Shown piece by piece: positions 1 through 10,938 of a stretch of 64,000 nt of DNA (its first letter is position 1; each line of letters opens with the position of its first letter). The notes below the pieces were generated by a model. It saw nothing but the letters and a program-made list of their open reading frames with translations. It did no database searches and was not told the DNA's origin. Source of the stretch: Flavobacterium sp. 5. Lineage in GTDB: Bacteria; Bacteroidota; Bacteroidia; Flavobacteriales; Flavobacteriaceae. The stretch is taken from the NCBI RefSeq assembly GCF_002813295.1, contig NZ_PHUE01000001.1:2418001-2482000 (forward strand). The letters are read 5' to 3'. The translations under genes and the position numbers were made by a program.

Positions 1-970
1 AGGTATGCGTATTGGAGGTATTTATGTTAACACTTATAATGAAGGAGGGGTGGGTAGAATTTCGGCAAATGATTATAAAAAAATCCTAAATTCCTCTTGT
101 ACAATAGTAGATGAAGAATTACTGGTTCGCCCAATTTCTATAACCGATTTATTGAACGATTCAAACATCAATACATTAGTAGAATTGTCGGGAGTGCAAT
201 TTGCAAATGACGCTATTGGCCGTCATTATTATGAAGAATCAAATGATATTGGGGGAGGCACTAATTGGAGTCTGAAAGATAAATTGGGAAATCAAGTGTT
301 GTTTAGGACGAGTAGTTTTGCTGATTTTGCAGATAAAATTGTACCTGATGGAAGTGGAAAGGTAAGAGGCGTTTTGACCAAGTTTGGTTCAGACTATCAG
401 TTATTAGCAAGATCTGAAAAAGACGTAACACTTACAGGAACTGCCGCTGTACCATTCTTTGCCGAAAATTTTCAAAGTGTAGAAACCAATACGAAACTAA
501 ATCTTCCAGGATGGGCAAATATGGTACAAAAAGGAACGTTGTTTTGGAAAGGGACTGTGTATTCAGGCAATGGTTATGCCGAGTTTGCTATTAGCGGAAC
601 CAAAGTAGTATCTAATATTGCTTGGTTAATTTCTCCCCAAATTGATATGGATTTGCATACAAATGAAGTATTAACTTTTCGAACAGCTCAGCATCATTTG
701 GATGTTGATTCTCCTTTAAATTCGCTTGAAATTTATATTTCTAATGATTTTGATGGCTTGAATATTACTAAAGCAACTTGGATTCCTCTTACAGTTGTTT
801 TGCCTAAGCAAGCTACACCTTGGTATCAGTTTGTGGGTTCTGGAGGAATAGATTTATCATCGTATACTGGGAAAATAAATATTGCTTTTAAATATACAGG
901 ATCGGGGAAAAACCTTGCTTTGGATGGTGCGTTTCAAGTCGATGATGTTCAGATTTTTGGAGATAAATAG
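1..970 (+). CDS. DUF5689 / choice-of-anchor J surface protein (C-terminal part, 5' end outside window)
   Basis: The reading frame is already open at the window edge, so the signal peptide and lipobox lie upstream and the first ATG visible (base 5) is probably internal. The first ~145 visible residues look like a DUF5689 OB-fold-like domain (GGIYVNTYNEGGVGRI, LVELSGVQFAND, then VRGVLTKFGSDYQLLAR). Residues ~150-320 form a choice-of-anchor J beta-sandwich (FFAENFQSVE, ISPQIDMD, FQVDDVQIFG). Flavobacterial proteins of this build are usually cell-surface lipoproteins; the ligand is unknown. No type IX sorting domain follows, since the protein ends directly after the beta-sandwich. It converges on the GH97 gene, so no shared operon is implied. 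The family call is fairly sure; the function is not. Confidence 0.75.
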   Translation, partial: GMRIGGIYVNTYNEGGVGRISANDYKKILNSSCTIVDEELLVRPISITDLLNDSNINTLVELSGVQFANDAIGRHYYEESNDIGGGTNWSLKDKLGNQVLFRTSSFADFADKIVPDGSGKVRGVLTKFGSDYQLLARSEKDVTLTGTAAVPFFAENFQSVETNTKLNLPGWANMVQKGTLFWKGTVYSGNGYAEFAISGTKVVSNIAWLISPQIDMDLHTNEVLTFRTAQHHLDVDSPLNSLEIYISNDFDGLNITKATWIPLTVVLPKQATPWYQFVGSGGIDLSSYTGKINIAFKYTGSGKNLALDGAFQVDDVQIFGDK

Positions 971-985
971 GTTATATACAAAGAA

Positions 986-1015
986 GACCTTACAGGTTTT
1001 AAAATCTGTAAGGTC
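986..1015. repeat. Interspersed 10-bp-arm palindrome (GACCTTACAG / CTGTAAGGTC)
   Basis: A perfect 10-bp inverted repeat with a 10-base AT loop lies between two convergent genes. It lacks a T-run on either side, so it is not a classical rho-independent terminator. A similar hairpin with GC substitutions in the arms is at 63967-63998, which suggests a dispersed palindrome family often placed at 3' gene ends. Confidence 0.6.
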
Positions 1016-1057
1016 AACTACAATCATTAGCTTTATTAACTAATAACTAACAACTAA

Positions 1058-3181
<2,124 letters not shown>

Positions 3182-3243
3182 TTATTTTTTTGTTGGAAAT
3201 AACTTTTACGAAATCGATTTATTTTACGAGTCAAAAAATATCG

Positions 3244-3282
3244 TTTCCGAAAAGTAAAAGTATATGCTTTGTCGTTCGGAAA
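3244..3282. promoter_or_regulatory. Inverted repeat TTTCCGAA-N23-TTCGGAAA upstream of the GH97 gene
   Basis: Two perfect 8-bp arms (3244-3251 and 3275-3282) are separated by 23 bases, so their centres are 31 bp apart, about three helical turns. They sit 70-110 bp upstream of the GH97 start, in the 253-bp gap before the SusR-like gene. This is a plausible dimer operator for the neighbouring regulator, inferred only from position and symmetry. Confidence 0.35.
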
Positions 3283-3426
3283 ATTTTAGTTTTTGAAAAA
3301 AGTAGATTGTTTTTTTAAAATTACAAAATAAATATCTAAAAATCAATTAGTTGTTGTTTTTAAATCTTTTAAAAAAGTAGTTTATTAAGTAGTATAAATT
3401 TGTAAAACTTCTTAGATGAAGAAATT

Positions 3427-5073
3427 TTATTTATTGTTATTTCCAATTTGTATTACTCTTTCTTCAAATTCATCTCTTGGACCAGCTGATTTATTTTTGA
3501 GTTGAGAACGGTAATTGTAAATGGTAGAAATAGAATATCGAAGAAAGACTGAAATTTTAGCACTGTCTTTTATTCCCAGACGAATGAGTGCAAATATTCT
3601 TAATTCGGTATTAAGCTGTTCACCTTCCTTTGGATGGATGGTTTCATCTGGAATCAACAAGGAATTAAAATCAGTTATAAAATCGGGAAACAATTGTAAA
3701 AAGGTTTTGTCAAAATTAGCATAAAACTCTTTTAGTTCTTTTTCGATATAGTCTTTTGATTTTACAGTACTAACAAGATCATTTATTTTTCCGGTTGTTG
3801 CCAGTACATTTAGCTTCCGTTGGTATTCATCAAGTTTTCCTAAATAATCTGAGCATTGATCCATGTAGCGGCCAATATAAATTTCTTTTAAAAAATTAGC
3901 TTCTGATAAGGTATTGTTCGACAGATTTAATTTTTCATTAAAAGTATTTAATTCAGCATTCAATTCTGAAAGTTTATCATTAGCGGAACTCAGCTCTTTT
4001 TTTGCAGAAGCTAATTTTTTCATCTGCTTAAAAAGAAGAAATAAAAGCACTAATAAAATAAGAGCAAAGAAACTAGCACTAATTAAAAAAACAACTAATT
4101 GGAATCTATTGGTTTCATTTTGCTGCTGATATGACTGACTAATGATTGGGAGCATTTTTGATATTTCATAAGTTCTCAAACGGGCGTTGCATACAACAGC
4201 ATCATCCAATGAGCGTTTGATATAAGTATAGGCTCTTTCAATATCGCCATCTTCATAAAGTAAAAATGCTAATGAACGAAGCGAAATATATTCTTTTTTA
4301 GATAATTGCAAGTCTGATAAAGCCGAAATACTCAGCCATTTTTTCTCCTGTAATCTGTCTTTTTTTTGTTTATAAGCTTGCGAGATAAGATAGGATATAA
4401 TCGCTCGATTAGGATCTTTATGATTGGTTTTAGAAAAATATGGGAGTAATAAATGTAATGTTTCACTAGGTTTTTTATGATCTAAATCCCAATCAGCTTT
4501 AGCTATAATATTAGAAACAGAATGTGTTGGATAATAAGATATACAGGAATCTCGGTATTTTTTAGCGAGAAAGAGATATTTTTCTTTTTCTTGAGGAGAA
4601 GATGTGTTGTCGGCCATTTGACCATAAATTGTTCGACTGACATTATAAAAGGGGCCTTTTAAAGAGGAAGCCAGTGCAATTGTAATCGTTTTAAGAATAT
4701 CAGTACCTTCTTTGTACATGCCTAATGTTCCCATGATAGACACGAGATTTATTTCGGCTTGATTTAATTTTTCTGAGTCTTTAAGGTTTTCTGCAATTTT
4801 AAGATTTTTTCTAGCATAAACCAAAGCTGAGTCAGATTGATATGAATTGTAATTGATGTACAGCTTTTGTGTAATCTCATATTTAGAAATAGAAATGTTG
4901 GTGCTTTTTAAAAGTGCTTTAAGCTGAGCAATTTCTCGTTCTTTTTTTTGAGTAAAAAAGGAATTATTTTCAATAGTTTGATCTATTTCAGATAATAATG
5001 CATCTGAATTTGTTTGAGCTATAGAATAATAAGGCAGAAGCAAAATTGTGACAAATAGCAAAAACTGATTCAT
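3427..5073 (-). CDS. SusR-like, membrane-anchored DUF6377 transcriptional regulator
   Basis: The 548-residue protein starts with a signal sequence (MNQFLLFVTILLLPYYSIAQ). A helical TPR-like sensor region follows (~25-320), then one transmembrane helix (~322-346, LVVFLISASFFALILLVLLF), a coiled coil (~348-395, repeated KLSELNAELNTFNEKL) and a C-terminal domain that ends in a helix-turn-helix-like segment (LRIFALIRLGIKDSAKISVF, then STIYNYRSQLKNKS). The layout places the sensor in the periplasm and the DNA-binding part in the cytoplasm, as in SusR-type starch regulators of Bacteroidetes. The GH97 glucosidase gene lies 254 bp downstream, which supports a role in sensing alpha-glucans. The effector is not known. 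Confidence 0.8.
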   Translation of the reverse strand: MNQFLLFVTILLLPYYSIAQTNSDALLSEIDQTIENNSFFTQKKEREIAQLKALLKSTNISISKYEITQKLYINYNSYQSDSALVYARKNLKIAENLKDSEKLNQAEINLVSIMGTLGMYKEGTDILKTITIALASSLKGPFYNVSRTIYGQMADNTSSPQEKEKYLFLAKKYRDSCISYYPTHSVSNIIAKADWDLDHKKPSETLHLLLPYFSKTNHKDPNRAIISYLISQAYKQKKDRLQEKKWLSISALSDLQLSKKEYISLRSLAFLLYEDGDIERAYTYIKRSLDDAVVCNARLRTYEISKMLPIISQSYQQQNETNRFQLVVFLISASFFALILLVLLFLLFKQMKKLASAKKELSSANDKLSELNAELNTFNEKLNLSNNTLSEANFLKEIYIGRYMDQCSDYLGKLDEYQRKLNVLATTGKINDLVSTVKSKDYIEKELKEFYANFDKTFLQLFPDFITDFNSLLIPDETIHPKEGEQLNTELRIFALIRLGIKDSAKISVFLRYSISTIYNYRSQLKNKSAGPRDEFEERVIQIGNNNK

Positions 5074-5120
5074 TCAACGAGGTTTTATTTCTGTAAAAAT
5101 AATCAAAAATTTAAAAGATA

Positions 5121-5157
5121 AAACCGTCTTAAATCTTTAAAAGATAGAAGACGGTTT
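5121..5157 (-). terminator. Rho-independent terminator after pyk
   Basis: The arms AAACCGTCTT (5121-5130) and AAGACGGTTT (5148-5157) pair perfectly. They lie about 20 bp past the pyk stop codon and end in a T-rich tract when read on the minus strand. Confidence 0.75.
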
Positions 5158-5177
5158 AAATATATTGATACTAAAAG

Positions 5178-6608
5178 TTATTCTATTTCAGAAATTCTTA
5201 AGGTATTAACCATTCCTTTTTCAGTAATTGGCATTGCTGCCAAGTTGATCAAGAAATCTCCTTTTTTCACAAATCCTTTTTCTTTTACGATATTATTTAC
5301 ATCAGTAACAGTATCATCTGTACTTACTGATTTTTCATAATAGAATGATTTTACTCCCCATAATAAATTAAGCTGAGTTATAATTCTTTTGTTTGACGTA
5401 AAAACCAAAATGTGTGCAGAAGGTCTCCAAGCCGAAATTTGGAAAGCTGTATAACCACTATTTGTTAAAGTACAAATTGCTTTTGCTTTGATAACATTAG
5501 CCATAGTAGCAGCATGTTGGCAAACTGTTTTAGTGATAAAACGATTTGTTCTTACTTGTGGAGAGTTTTGAGGTACTTGAATAAGTGGAGAATCTTCAAC
5601 TGCTTCAAGAATTTGAGTCATTTTTTGAATAACTTGTACAGGATAATTACCAGTAGCTGTTTCACCAGAAAGCATTACTGCATCAGCACCATCCATAACC
5701 GAGTTGGCTACGTCATTTACTTCAGCACGAGTTGGAGTCAAACTAGTAATCATTGTCTCCATCATTTGAGTCGCTACAATTACAGGAATTCTAGCTGTTT
5801 TAGCTCTGTGAATTAATTCTTTTTGAACTAATGGTACTTCGTGAGCAGGTAATTCAACACCTAAATCACCTCTGGCAACCATCAATGCATCACAATAAGC
5901 TACAATTCTATCCATATTTTCTAATGCTTCAGGCATTTCGATTTTGGCTATAATTGGAATTTTATATTCAGAGTGTTTTGCAATTAATTCTTGTAAATCT
6001 TGTAAATCTCTAGGAGTTTTAACAAATGAAAGAGCAATCCAGTCTAATTTCATTTCTATTGCAAAAATGGCATCAGCAATGTCTTTTTCAGTCAAAGCAG
6101 GTAATGAAATTTTAGTATTTGGTAGATTTACCCCTTTTTTAGATTTCAATTCACCCCCTTGTATAACACGAGCAATTACTTCTGTTTTTTTATCTGTTGA
6201 AACGATTTCAAAAATTAATTTTCCATCATCAAGTAGTATTCTTTCTCCAGGGTTAACGTCATTTGGGAAGTTTTGGTATTTCATAAATACCTTTTTTGAA
6301 GTACCTATAATATCTTCAGCAGTTGTAAAAGTAATTAAATCACCATCGTTAACAACAACTCCGTCTTCCATAACTCCAACACGAAGTTTAGGCCCTTGTA
6401 GATCTCCAAGAATTCCAGTAGTGTATCCAAACTCTTCGTTTATACCACGGATAATGTTGATTTTGTTTTTAACATCTTCGTAGTCAGCGTGTGAAAAATT
6501 TACTCTAAATACATTTACACCTGCCTCAATCATATCTTTAATGATCTCTCGTGTACTACATGCAGGCCCAAGTGTGGCTACAATTTTGGTTTTTTTGTTT
6601 GTAAGCAT
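5178..6608 (-). CDS. pyk: Pyruvate kinase
   Basis: This enzyme transfers phosphate from phosphoenolpyruvate to ADP, the last step of glycolysis, in the cytoplasm. The 476 residues are the normal length for a short bacterial pyruvate kinase. The N-terminus KTKIVATLGPACS, the RVNFSHAD motif, the catalytic-lysine segment PIIAKIEMPEALEN and the active-site loop MVARGDLGVELP followed by VATQMMETM are all intact. The regulatory C-domain (from ~350, VCQHAATMANVIKAKAICTL) is complete. It starts 5 bp after the IPExxxVDY gene and is the last gene of the acpP-fabF-rnc-IPExxxVDY-pyk strand run, an order seen across flavobacteria. A terminator follows at 5121-5157. Confidence 0.97.
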   Translation of the reverse strand: MLTNKKTKIVATLGPACSTREIIKDMIEAGVNVFRVNFSHADYEDVKNKINIIRGINEEFGYTTGILGDLQGPKLRVGVMEDGVVVNDGDLITFTTAEDIIGTSKKVFMKYQNFPNDVNPGERILLDDGKLIFEIVSTDKKTEVIARVIQGGELKSKKGVNLPNTKISLPALTEKDIADAIFAIEMKLDWIALSFVKTPRDLQDLQELIAKHSEYKIPIIAKIEMPEALENMDRIVAYCDALMVARGDLGVELPAHEVPLVQKELIHRAKTARIPVIVATQMMETMITSLTPTRAEVNDVANSVMDGADAVMLSGETATGNYPVQVIQKMTQILEAVEDSPLIQVPQNSPQVRTNRFITKTVCQHAATMANVIKAKAICTLTNSGYTAFQISAWRPSAHILVFTSNKRIITQLNLLWGVKSFYYEKSVSTDDTVTDVNNIVKEKGFVKKGDFLINLAAMPITEKGMVNTLRISEIE

Positions 6609-6613
6609 TTGTA

Positions 6614-7108
6614 TTAAAAAATTAAATTGTTTTTTGATTTTATTTTATTTATATCAACAACATAGTTAGTAGTTATTTGATCTATTGAATTCAGCTCACT
6701 TTGAATTTCCAAAAGATTGGTGTTCTCTTCACTGTTTTCTATTTTTAAAAAGTAGTTAACTTTTTTGAATTCAGGAAGAATGTACACTTTTTTAGCTACT
6801 TCTATATCTAAGTTTGAAAACAAACTTTGATCGTCTTCTTTTTTTTGTTGAATGACTTCGTTTATATTTTGTATCAAATCCCAAGAAATATCTTTTTTCT
6901 TTTCATAATAATGAAATCTAGAAAAATGAACTTCCCCTTCTTTATCTGTAATTTGAATTTCTTTGATAGATTTATTCAGATTTACATGAAGTTTTTGATT
7001 GATAAAATAAGCCAATCGGTAATCTTCTAATGGCGTGTGAATAGCGATAAGACTGTAATCTATCTCGTCAAATTCACCAAAATCCAATTTATGAATTGCC
7101 ATGTTCAT
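6614..7108 (-). CDS. IPExxxVDY family protein
   Basis: The 164-residue protein has no signal peptide or membrane segment and is probably cytosolic. It carries a divergent form of the family signature, LPEFKKVNYF, at residues ~121-130, where Ile, Asp and Val are replaced by conservative residues. The charged, leucine-rich remainder (GEFDEIDYSLIAIHTPLEDYR near the start) fits the family. Members are found almost only in Bacteroidetes, between rnc and pyk as here, and their function is unknown. Tight linkage (5 bp) to pyk suggests co-translation. The name rests on context and the motif together. Confidence 0.8.
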   Translation of the reverse strand: MNMAIHKLDFGEFDEIDYSLIAIHTPLEDYRLAYFINQKLHVNLNKSIKEIQITDKEGEVHFSRFHYYEKKKDISWDLIQNINEVIQQKKEDDQSLFSNLDIEVAKKVYILPEFKKVNYFLKIENSEENTNLLEIQSELNSIDQITTNYVVDINKIKSKNNLIF

Positions 7109-7217
7109 TAAAAAATAAGCTGTAAATATAATATTTCTAAACTAGTAATGGGACGCTTGCTGACTAGGATTATGATATTTTATTAACGAAAACGATGTAG
7201 TATTGATAATCATTTAG

Positions 7218-7958
7218 CTATTTTCTTTCAATTTTTTCTTGAAAAGCAAAATAAGCACGTTGCGAGGCTTTTTCTTCTGCTTTCTTTTTTGATGTGGCTC
7301 TGGCTTTTGCAATGACTTTATCATCAATACTCAGTTTTACACCAAATAGACGTTGACCATCAATAGCATTGTCTTCAAAAATATCATAGTGAAATTGTTT
7401 CTTCTCTTTTTGACACCATTCAATAACAAGGCTTTTGTAGCTAATTACTTTACCTTCTAATCGAGCAATGTCTACATAAGGTATTATGACTCTTTTTTGA
7501 ATAAATTTTTCACAATATTGGTATCCTTTATCTAGGTAAATTGCACCAATTAAAGATTCGAATATATTACCATGTATATTCTCTCCAAAATGATGAACAG
7601 GAACTTTACTTTCTACAAACTCTATTAGGTTTAAGTCTTTACCTAACTCATTCAAGTGTTCTCTGCTGACTATTTTTGAGCGCATTTTTGTTAAATAACC
7701 TTCATCTCCAAGTGGGGCTTCATTAAATAAATAGGCAGCAATAACTGAGCTTAACATAGCATCGCCTAAAAATTCAAGTCTTTCGTAATTAATAGGGTTG
7801 CCTTTCGAATCGATACGGTTTGAAGAACGATGTGTAAATGCTTTTTTGTAACAATTTATGTTTGTAGGTTCAAATCCAAGGATGTTTTGGATAGCATCAA
7901 AAAAAATCCCGTCTTCTTGAGAACGGGATTTTGAGAATATTTTTTTTAGAAAATGCAT
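7218..7958 (-). CDS. rnc: Ribonuclease III
   Basis: The enzyme cuts double-stranded RNA in rRNA precursors and structured mRNAs. The 246-residue protein has the RNase III signature NYERLEFLGDAMLSSVI at 57-73 (acidic residues E62 and D66) and the second acidic cluster GNIFESLIGAIYLDKG (~129-144). A double-stranded RNA-binding domain occupies ~165-240 and ends in KARATSKKKAEEKASQRA. Its start codon is 1 bp from the fabF stop, so translation is likely coupled. A gap of 109 bp separates it from the next gene of the run. Confidence 0.96.
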   Translation of the reverse strand: MHFLKKIFSKSRSQEDGIFFDAIQNILGFEPTNINCYKKAFTHRSSNRIDSKGNPINYERLEFLGDAMLSSVIAAYLFNEAPLGDEGYLTKMRSKIVSREHLNELGKDLNLIEFVESKVPVHHFGENIHGNIFESLIGAIYLDKGYQYCEKFIQKRVIIPYVDIARLEGKVISYKSLVIEWCQKEKKQFHYDIFEDNAIDGQRLFGVKLSIDDKVIAKARATSKKKAEEKASQRAYFAFQEKIERK

Positions 7959-7959
7959 T

Positions 7960-9219
7960 TTAAGCTTTGAAATCTAATTTTTTAACCAAAACGCAAGCGT
8001 TATGACCTCCAAATCCAAATGTATTACTCATAACAACATTCATTTCTCTTTTTTGAGCTACGTTAAAAGTAAAGTTTAATTTTGGATCGATATTTTCATC
8101 ATCTGTAAAATGATTTATTGTAGGAGGTACAATTCCGTATTTTAATGAAAGAATACATGATATTGCTTCTATTGCTCCAGTGGCACCAAGTAAATGGCCA
8201 GTCATTGATTTTGTCGAATTCAAATTCATGGTGTAGGCATGTTCGCCAAAAACATGAAGAATTGCTTTAGATTCACCAATATCACCAAGTGGAGTTGAAG
8301 TACCGTGCATGTTTACACCGTCTACATCCGATGGTTCTAAACCAGCATCTCTTAAACAGTTTAACATTACATTTTTAGCTCCTAATCCTTCAGGGTGCGG
8401 TGCGGTAATGTGGTAAGCATCAGCAGACATTCCGCCTCCTCCAATTTCACAATATATTGTTGCCCCACGGGCTACAGCATGTTCGTATTCTTCTAGGATT
8501 AATGCTCCCGCACCTTCACCTAGTACAAATCCGTCTCTGCCTTTATCCATTGGTCTTGAAGCTGTTTTTGGGTCATCATTTCTAGTTGATAAGGCATGCA
8601 TAGCATTAAAACCTCCCATTCCAGCAATTGTTACAGCTGCTTCTGAACCTCCAGTTACTATCACATCAGCATGACCAAGGCGTATGTAATTGAAAGCATC
8701 AATAATAGCATTTGTTGATGACGCACAAGCGGAAACTGTTGTGAAATTTGGACCTCTAAATCCATGTTTCATTGAAATAAGTCCACCTGCTATATCAGCA
8801 ATCATTTTTGGTATGAAGAAAGGATTGAACTTTGGAGTACCATCACCAGCTGAAAAATTAAGAACTTCTATTTGAAAAGTTTCTAATCCTCCAATTCCTG
8901 AACCCCAAATGACACCTACTCTATCTTTATCTAATTTGTCATAATCGAAATTAGCATCCTTTACGGCTTGGTCAGATGCAACCATAGCGTATTGTGCGTA
9001 ACGGTCCATTTTTCGGGCCTCTTTCCTGTCAATAAAATCTTCGACATTGAAGTTTTTTACTTCACAGGCAAATTTTGTTCTAAACTTTGAAGCATCAAAA
9101 TATGTTATTGGTGCAGCACCACTAACACCATTAATTAAACCATTCCAAAATTCTTCAATATTATTACCAATGGGAGTAAGAGCACCAAGGCCTGTTACAA
9201 CAACTCTTCTTAAAACCAT
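7960..9219 (-). CDS. fabF: Beta-ketoacyl-ACP synthase II
   Basis: FabF condenses malonyl-ACP with acyl-ACP during fatty-acid elongation. I chose the ATG at 9219 (MVLRRVVVTGLGALTP, 419 residues), because the frame extends upstream only to a TTG that adds a Lys/Asn-rich tail foreign to the family. The catalytic cysteine is at 165 in VSACASSTNAI, and the two histidines are in NMHGTSTPLGD and SMTGHLLGATGA. The glycine-rich C-terminus SNTFGFGGHNACV is intact. The gene is 190 bp downstream of acpP, its substrate carrier, and 1 bp upstream of rnc. Confidence 0.97.
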   Translation of the reverse strand: MVLRRVVVTGLGALTPIGNNIEEFWNGLINGVSGAAPITYFDASKFRTKFACEVKNFNVEDFIDRKEARKMDRYAQYAMVASDQAVKDANFDYDKLDKDRVGVIWGSGIGGLETFQIEVLNFSAGDGTPKFNPFFIPKMIADIAGGLISMKHGFRGPNFTTVSACASSTNAIIDAFNYIRLGHADVIVTGGSEAAVTIAGMGGFNAMHALSTRNDDPKTASRPMDKGRDGFVLGEGAGALILEEYEHAVARGATIYCEIGGGGMSADAYHITAPHPEGLGAKNVMLNCLRDAGLEPSDVDGVNMHGTSTPLGDIGESKAILHVFGEHAYTMNLNSTKSMTGHLLGATGAIEAISCILSLKYGIVPPTINHFTDDENIDPKLNFTFNVAQKREMNVVMSNTFGFGGHNACVLVKKLDFKA

Positions 9220-9361
9220 AACGTTTTTATTTTTGTTATCTTTTAACAAATAAAGCCCATGCTTTCTATACTATAAAAAGTAACTAAAAGAGACATGGGT
9301 ATTATAATGTAAATATAATGTGATTGAAATTCAATCGAATATTTAATTAAATCAAATAATA

Positions 9362-9401
9362 ACACCCGATTTAAAATTATAAAATTTTAGTAATCGGGTG
9401 T
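9362..9401 (-). terminator. Hairpin between acpP and fabF (leaky terminator or processing site)
   Basis: The arms ACACCCGATT (9362-9371) and AATCGGGTGT (9392-9401) are perfect, just past the acpP stop. The following minus-strand sequence is only moderately T-rich. A partial terminator or a 3' stabilising hairpin would give more acpP than fabF mRNA, as expected for the abundant carrier protein. Confidence 0.5.
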
Positions 9402-9408
9402 ATAATTA

Positions 9409-9645
9409 TTATTTTTTAGCTTCCTCGATGTAAGAGATAGCTTGACCTACAGTAGCAATGTTTTCTGCTTGATCATCTGGAATTTGAATGTCAAATTCTT
9501 TTTCGAATTCCATAATAAGCTCAACAGTGTCTAATGAGTCAGCTCCCAAATCATTAGTGAAGCTTGCTTCTGTTACAACTTCGTTTTCGTCAACACCTAA
9601 TTTGTCTACGATAATCGCTTTTACTCTTGATGCAATGTCTGACAT
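9409..9645 (-). CDS. acpP: Acyl carrier protein
   Basis: This is the small acidic carrier that holds growing fatty acids on a 4'-phosphopantetheine arm. The 78 residues match the family length. The attachment serine is Ser37 in [16 protein letters not shown], and the helix [18 protein letters not shown] follows as expected. It is the first gene of the minus-strand run, with its own promoter at 9677-9706, and fabF comes next. Confidence 0.98.
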   Translation of the reverse strand: MSDIASRVKAIIVDKLGVDENEVVTEASFTNDLGADSLDTVELIMEFEKEFDIQIPDDQAENIATVGQAISYIEEAKK

Positions 9646-9676
9646 AATCTTTTAATTTTAGAATTTAATTTGTTGG

Positions 9677-9706
9677 CAAAAATAAAACAACTTTATTTTA
9701 AAACAA
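9677..9706 (-). promoter_or_regulatory. Sigma-A type promoter of acpP
   Basis: On the minus strand the -33 TTG (9706-9704) and the -7 element TATTTTTG (9684-9677) are 19 bases apart, a full match to the Bacteroidetes TTG-N19-TAnnTTTG pattern. The -7 element ends about 31 bases before the acpP ATG, leaving a short leader. Confidence 0.7.
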
Positions 9707-9823
9707 CTATTTAGTGAATAAATGTGTCTACTAAATTATAAAATTTATTCCAACAAAGATTTCTTAAAGCTATTTATTTTCGTTTTTTATTCCTTTTTTT
9801 GCATAAATTTAAAAAGTAGAATT

Positions 9824-10393
9824 ATGAAAAAAATACTGATATTTGCTTCTGGGTCGGGGACTAACGCTGAAAATATTATAAAATATTTTAAGAATAGTTC
9901 TACAGGAACTGTTGTGGCAGTTTTTTCAAATAATTCAAATGCAGGGGTTCTTGATAAAGCAAAAAAATTAACAGTTCCGACTGATATTTTCTCAAAAGAA
10001 GATTTAAATTCAGGAAAAGTACTACAAAAAGTTATTCAATTTCAACCTGATTTAATCGTTTTAGCTGGTTTTTTATTAAAATTCCCTCAAGATTTGATTG
10101 AAGCTTATCCAAATAAGGTTGTAAATATACATCCTGCGTTGTTGCCAAAATTTGGAGGAAAAGGAATGTACGGAATGTATATTCACTTAGCGGTAGTCGA
10201 TAATAAAGAGAAAGAAACGGGAATTACTATTCATTATGTAAATGAAAATTATGATGAGGGAGCTATTATTTTTCAGAAAAATGTTGCAGTTTTAGGAACG
10301 GATACACCCGAAGTGGTTGCAGAAAAAATTCATGAATTAGAACAAAAATATTTCCCAGAGATAATAGATAAATTGCTTCTTAATAAACTTTAA
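9824..10393 (+). CDS. purN: Phosphoribosylglycinamide formyltransferase
   Basis: PurN adds a formyl group from 10-formyl-THF to GAR in purine synthesis. I chose the ATG at 9824 (MKKILIFASGSGTNAENII, 189 residues), because the open frame before it encodes an unrelated Phe/Tyr-rich tail. The catalytic asparagine and histidine are in the NIHPALLPKFGGKG segment, and the aspartate is in NENYDEGAIIF. The length is normal for bacterial PurN. The gene is divergent from acpP and 9 bp before rnhA, so it probably forms a two-gene operon with it. Confidence 0.95.
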   Translation: MKKILIFASGSGTNAENIIKYFKNSSTGTVVAVFSNNSNAGVLDKAKKLTVPTDIFSKEDLNSGKVLQKVIQFQPDLIVLAGFLLKFPQDLIEAYPNKVVNIHPALLPKFGGKGMYGMYIHLAVVDNKEKETGITIHYVNENYDEGAIIFQKNVAVLGTDTPEVVAEKIHELEQKYFPEIIDKLLLNKL

Positions 10394-10402
10394 AACATCA
10401 TT

Positions 10403-10879
10403 TTGAATTACGACGTACATATATATACTGATGGAGCGGCTAAAGGGAATCCTGGAAATGGAGGATACGGCGTTGTTATGGAGTGGGTTGGAAAGCCTTA
10501 TAAAAAGGAATTCTACGAGGGTTTTAGACATACTACAAATAATAGAATGGAATTATTGGCAGTTATTGTAGGTTTAGAAAAACTTAAAAAAGATAATACT
10601 TCAGTTTTAGTTATCTCAGATTCAAAGTACGTTGTAGATTCTGTACAAAAAAAATGGGTTTTCGGTTGGGAGAAAAAAGGTTTTACAGGAAAAAAAAACC
10701 CCGATTTATGGAAGCGTTTCTTAATTATGTACAAAAAACACAAAGTAGATTTTAAGTGGATTAAAGGTCATAATAATCATCCTCAAAACGAAAGATGCGA
10801 TGAGTTGGCAGTTATGGCTTCCATGCAAAAGGTGGTTTCCATTGATTCTTATTATGAAAATGTAGCTTCTAAAGAATAA
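10403..10879 (+). CDS. rnhA: Ribonuclease HI (TTG start)
   Basis: RNase HI removes RNA from RNA-DNA hybrids. The four acidic catalytic residues are visible: D10 in YTDGAAKGNPG, E in NNRMELLAVI, D in VISDSKYV and D in NERCDELAVMA. At 158 residues it is a standard single-domain enzyme. No ATG fits: the only upstream in-frame start near YTDG is TTG at 10403, so the gene very likely uses TTG. It follows purN by 9 bp. Confidence 0.94.
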   Translation: MNYDVHIYTDGAAKGNPGNGGYGVVMEWVGKPYKKEFYEGFRHTTNNRMELLAVIVGLEKLKKDNTSVLVISDSKYVVDSVQKKWVFGWEKKGFTGKKNPDLWKRFLIMYKKHKVDFKWIKGHNNHPQNERCDELAVMASMQKVVSIDSYYENVASKE

Positions 10880-10883
10880 AAAA

Positions 10884-10911
10884 ACGCATCAAAAGCAATT
10901 TTTTGATGCGT
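10884..10911 (-). terminator. Terminator of the DUF6249 gene, facing rnhA
   Basis: The stem ACGCATCAAAA / TTTTGATGCGT sits between convergent genes. Read on the minus strand it is followed by a run of seven T, so it mainly ends the DUF6249 transcript. In the rnhA direction the T-tract is weak. Confidence 0.7.
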
Positions 10912-10938
10912 AATTAAGTTTACTAATTCAAATTTCGG

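Noticed and set aside
9220..9249. N-terminal extension of FabF from a TTG
   Set aside because: The extra ten residues (Lys/Asn-rich) are not part of the FabF family; ATG 9219 gives the normal start and Cys165.
10337..10743. Minus-strand ORFs opposite purN and rnhA
   Set aside because: Antisense shadows of well-supported genes, with Phe/Ser-rich content and no ribosome binding sites.
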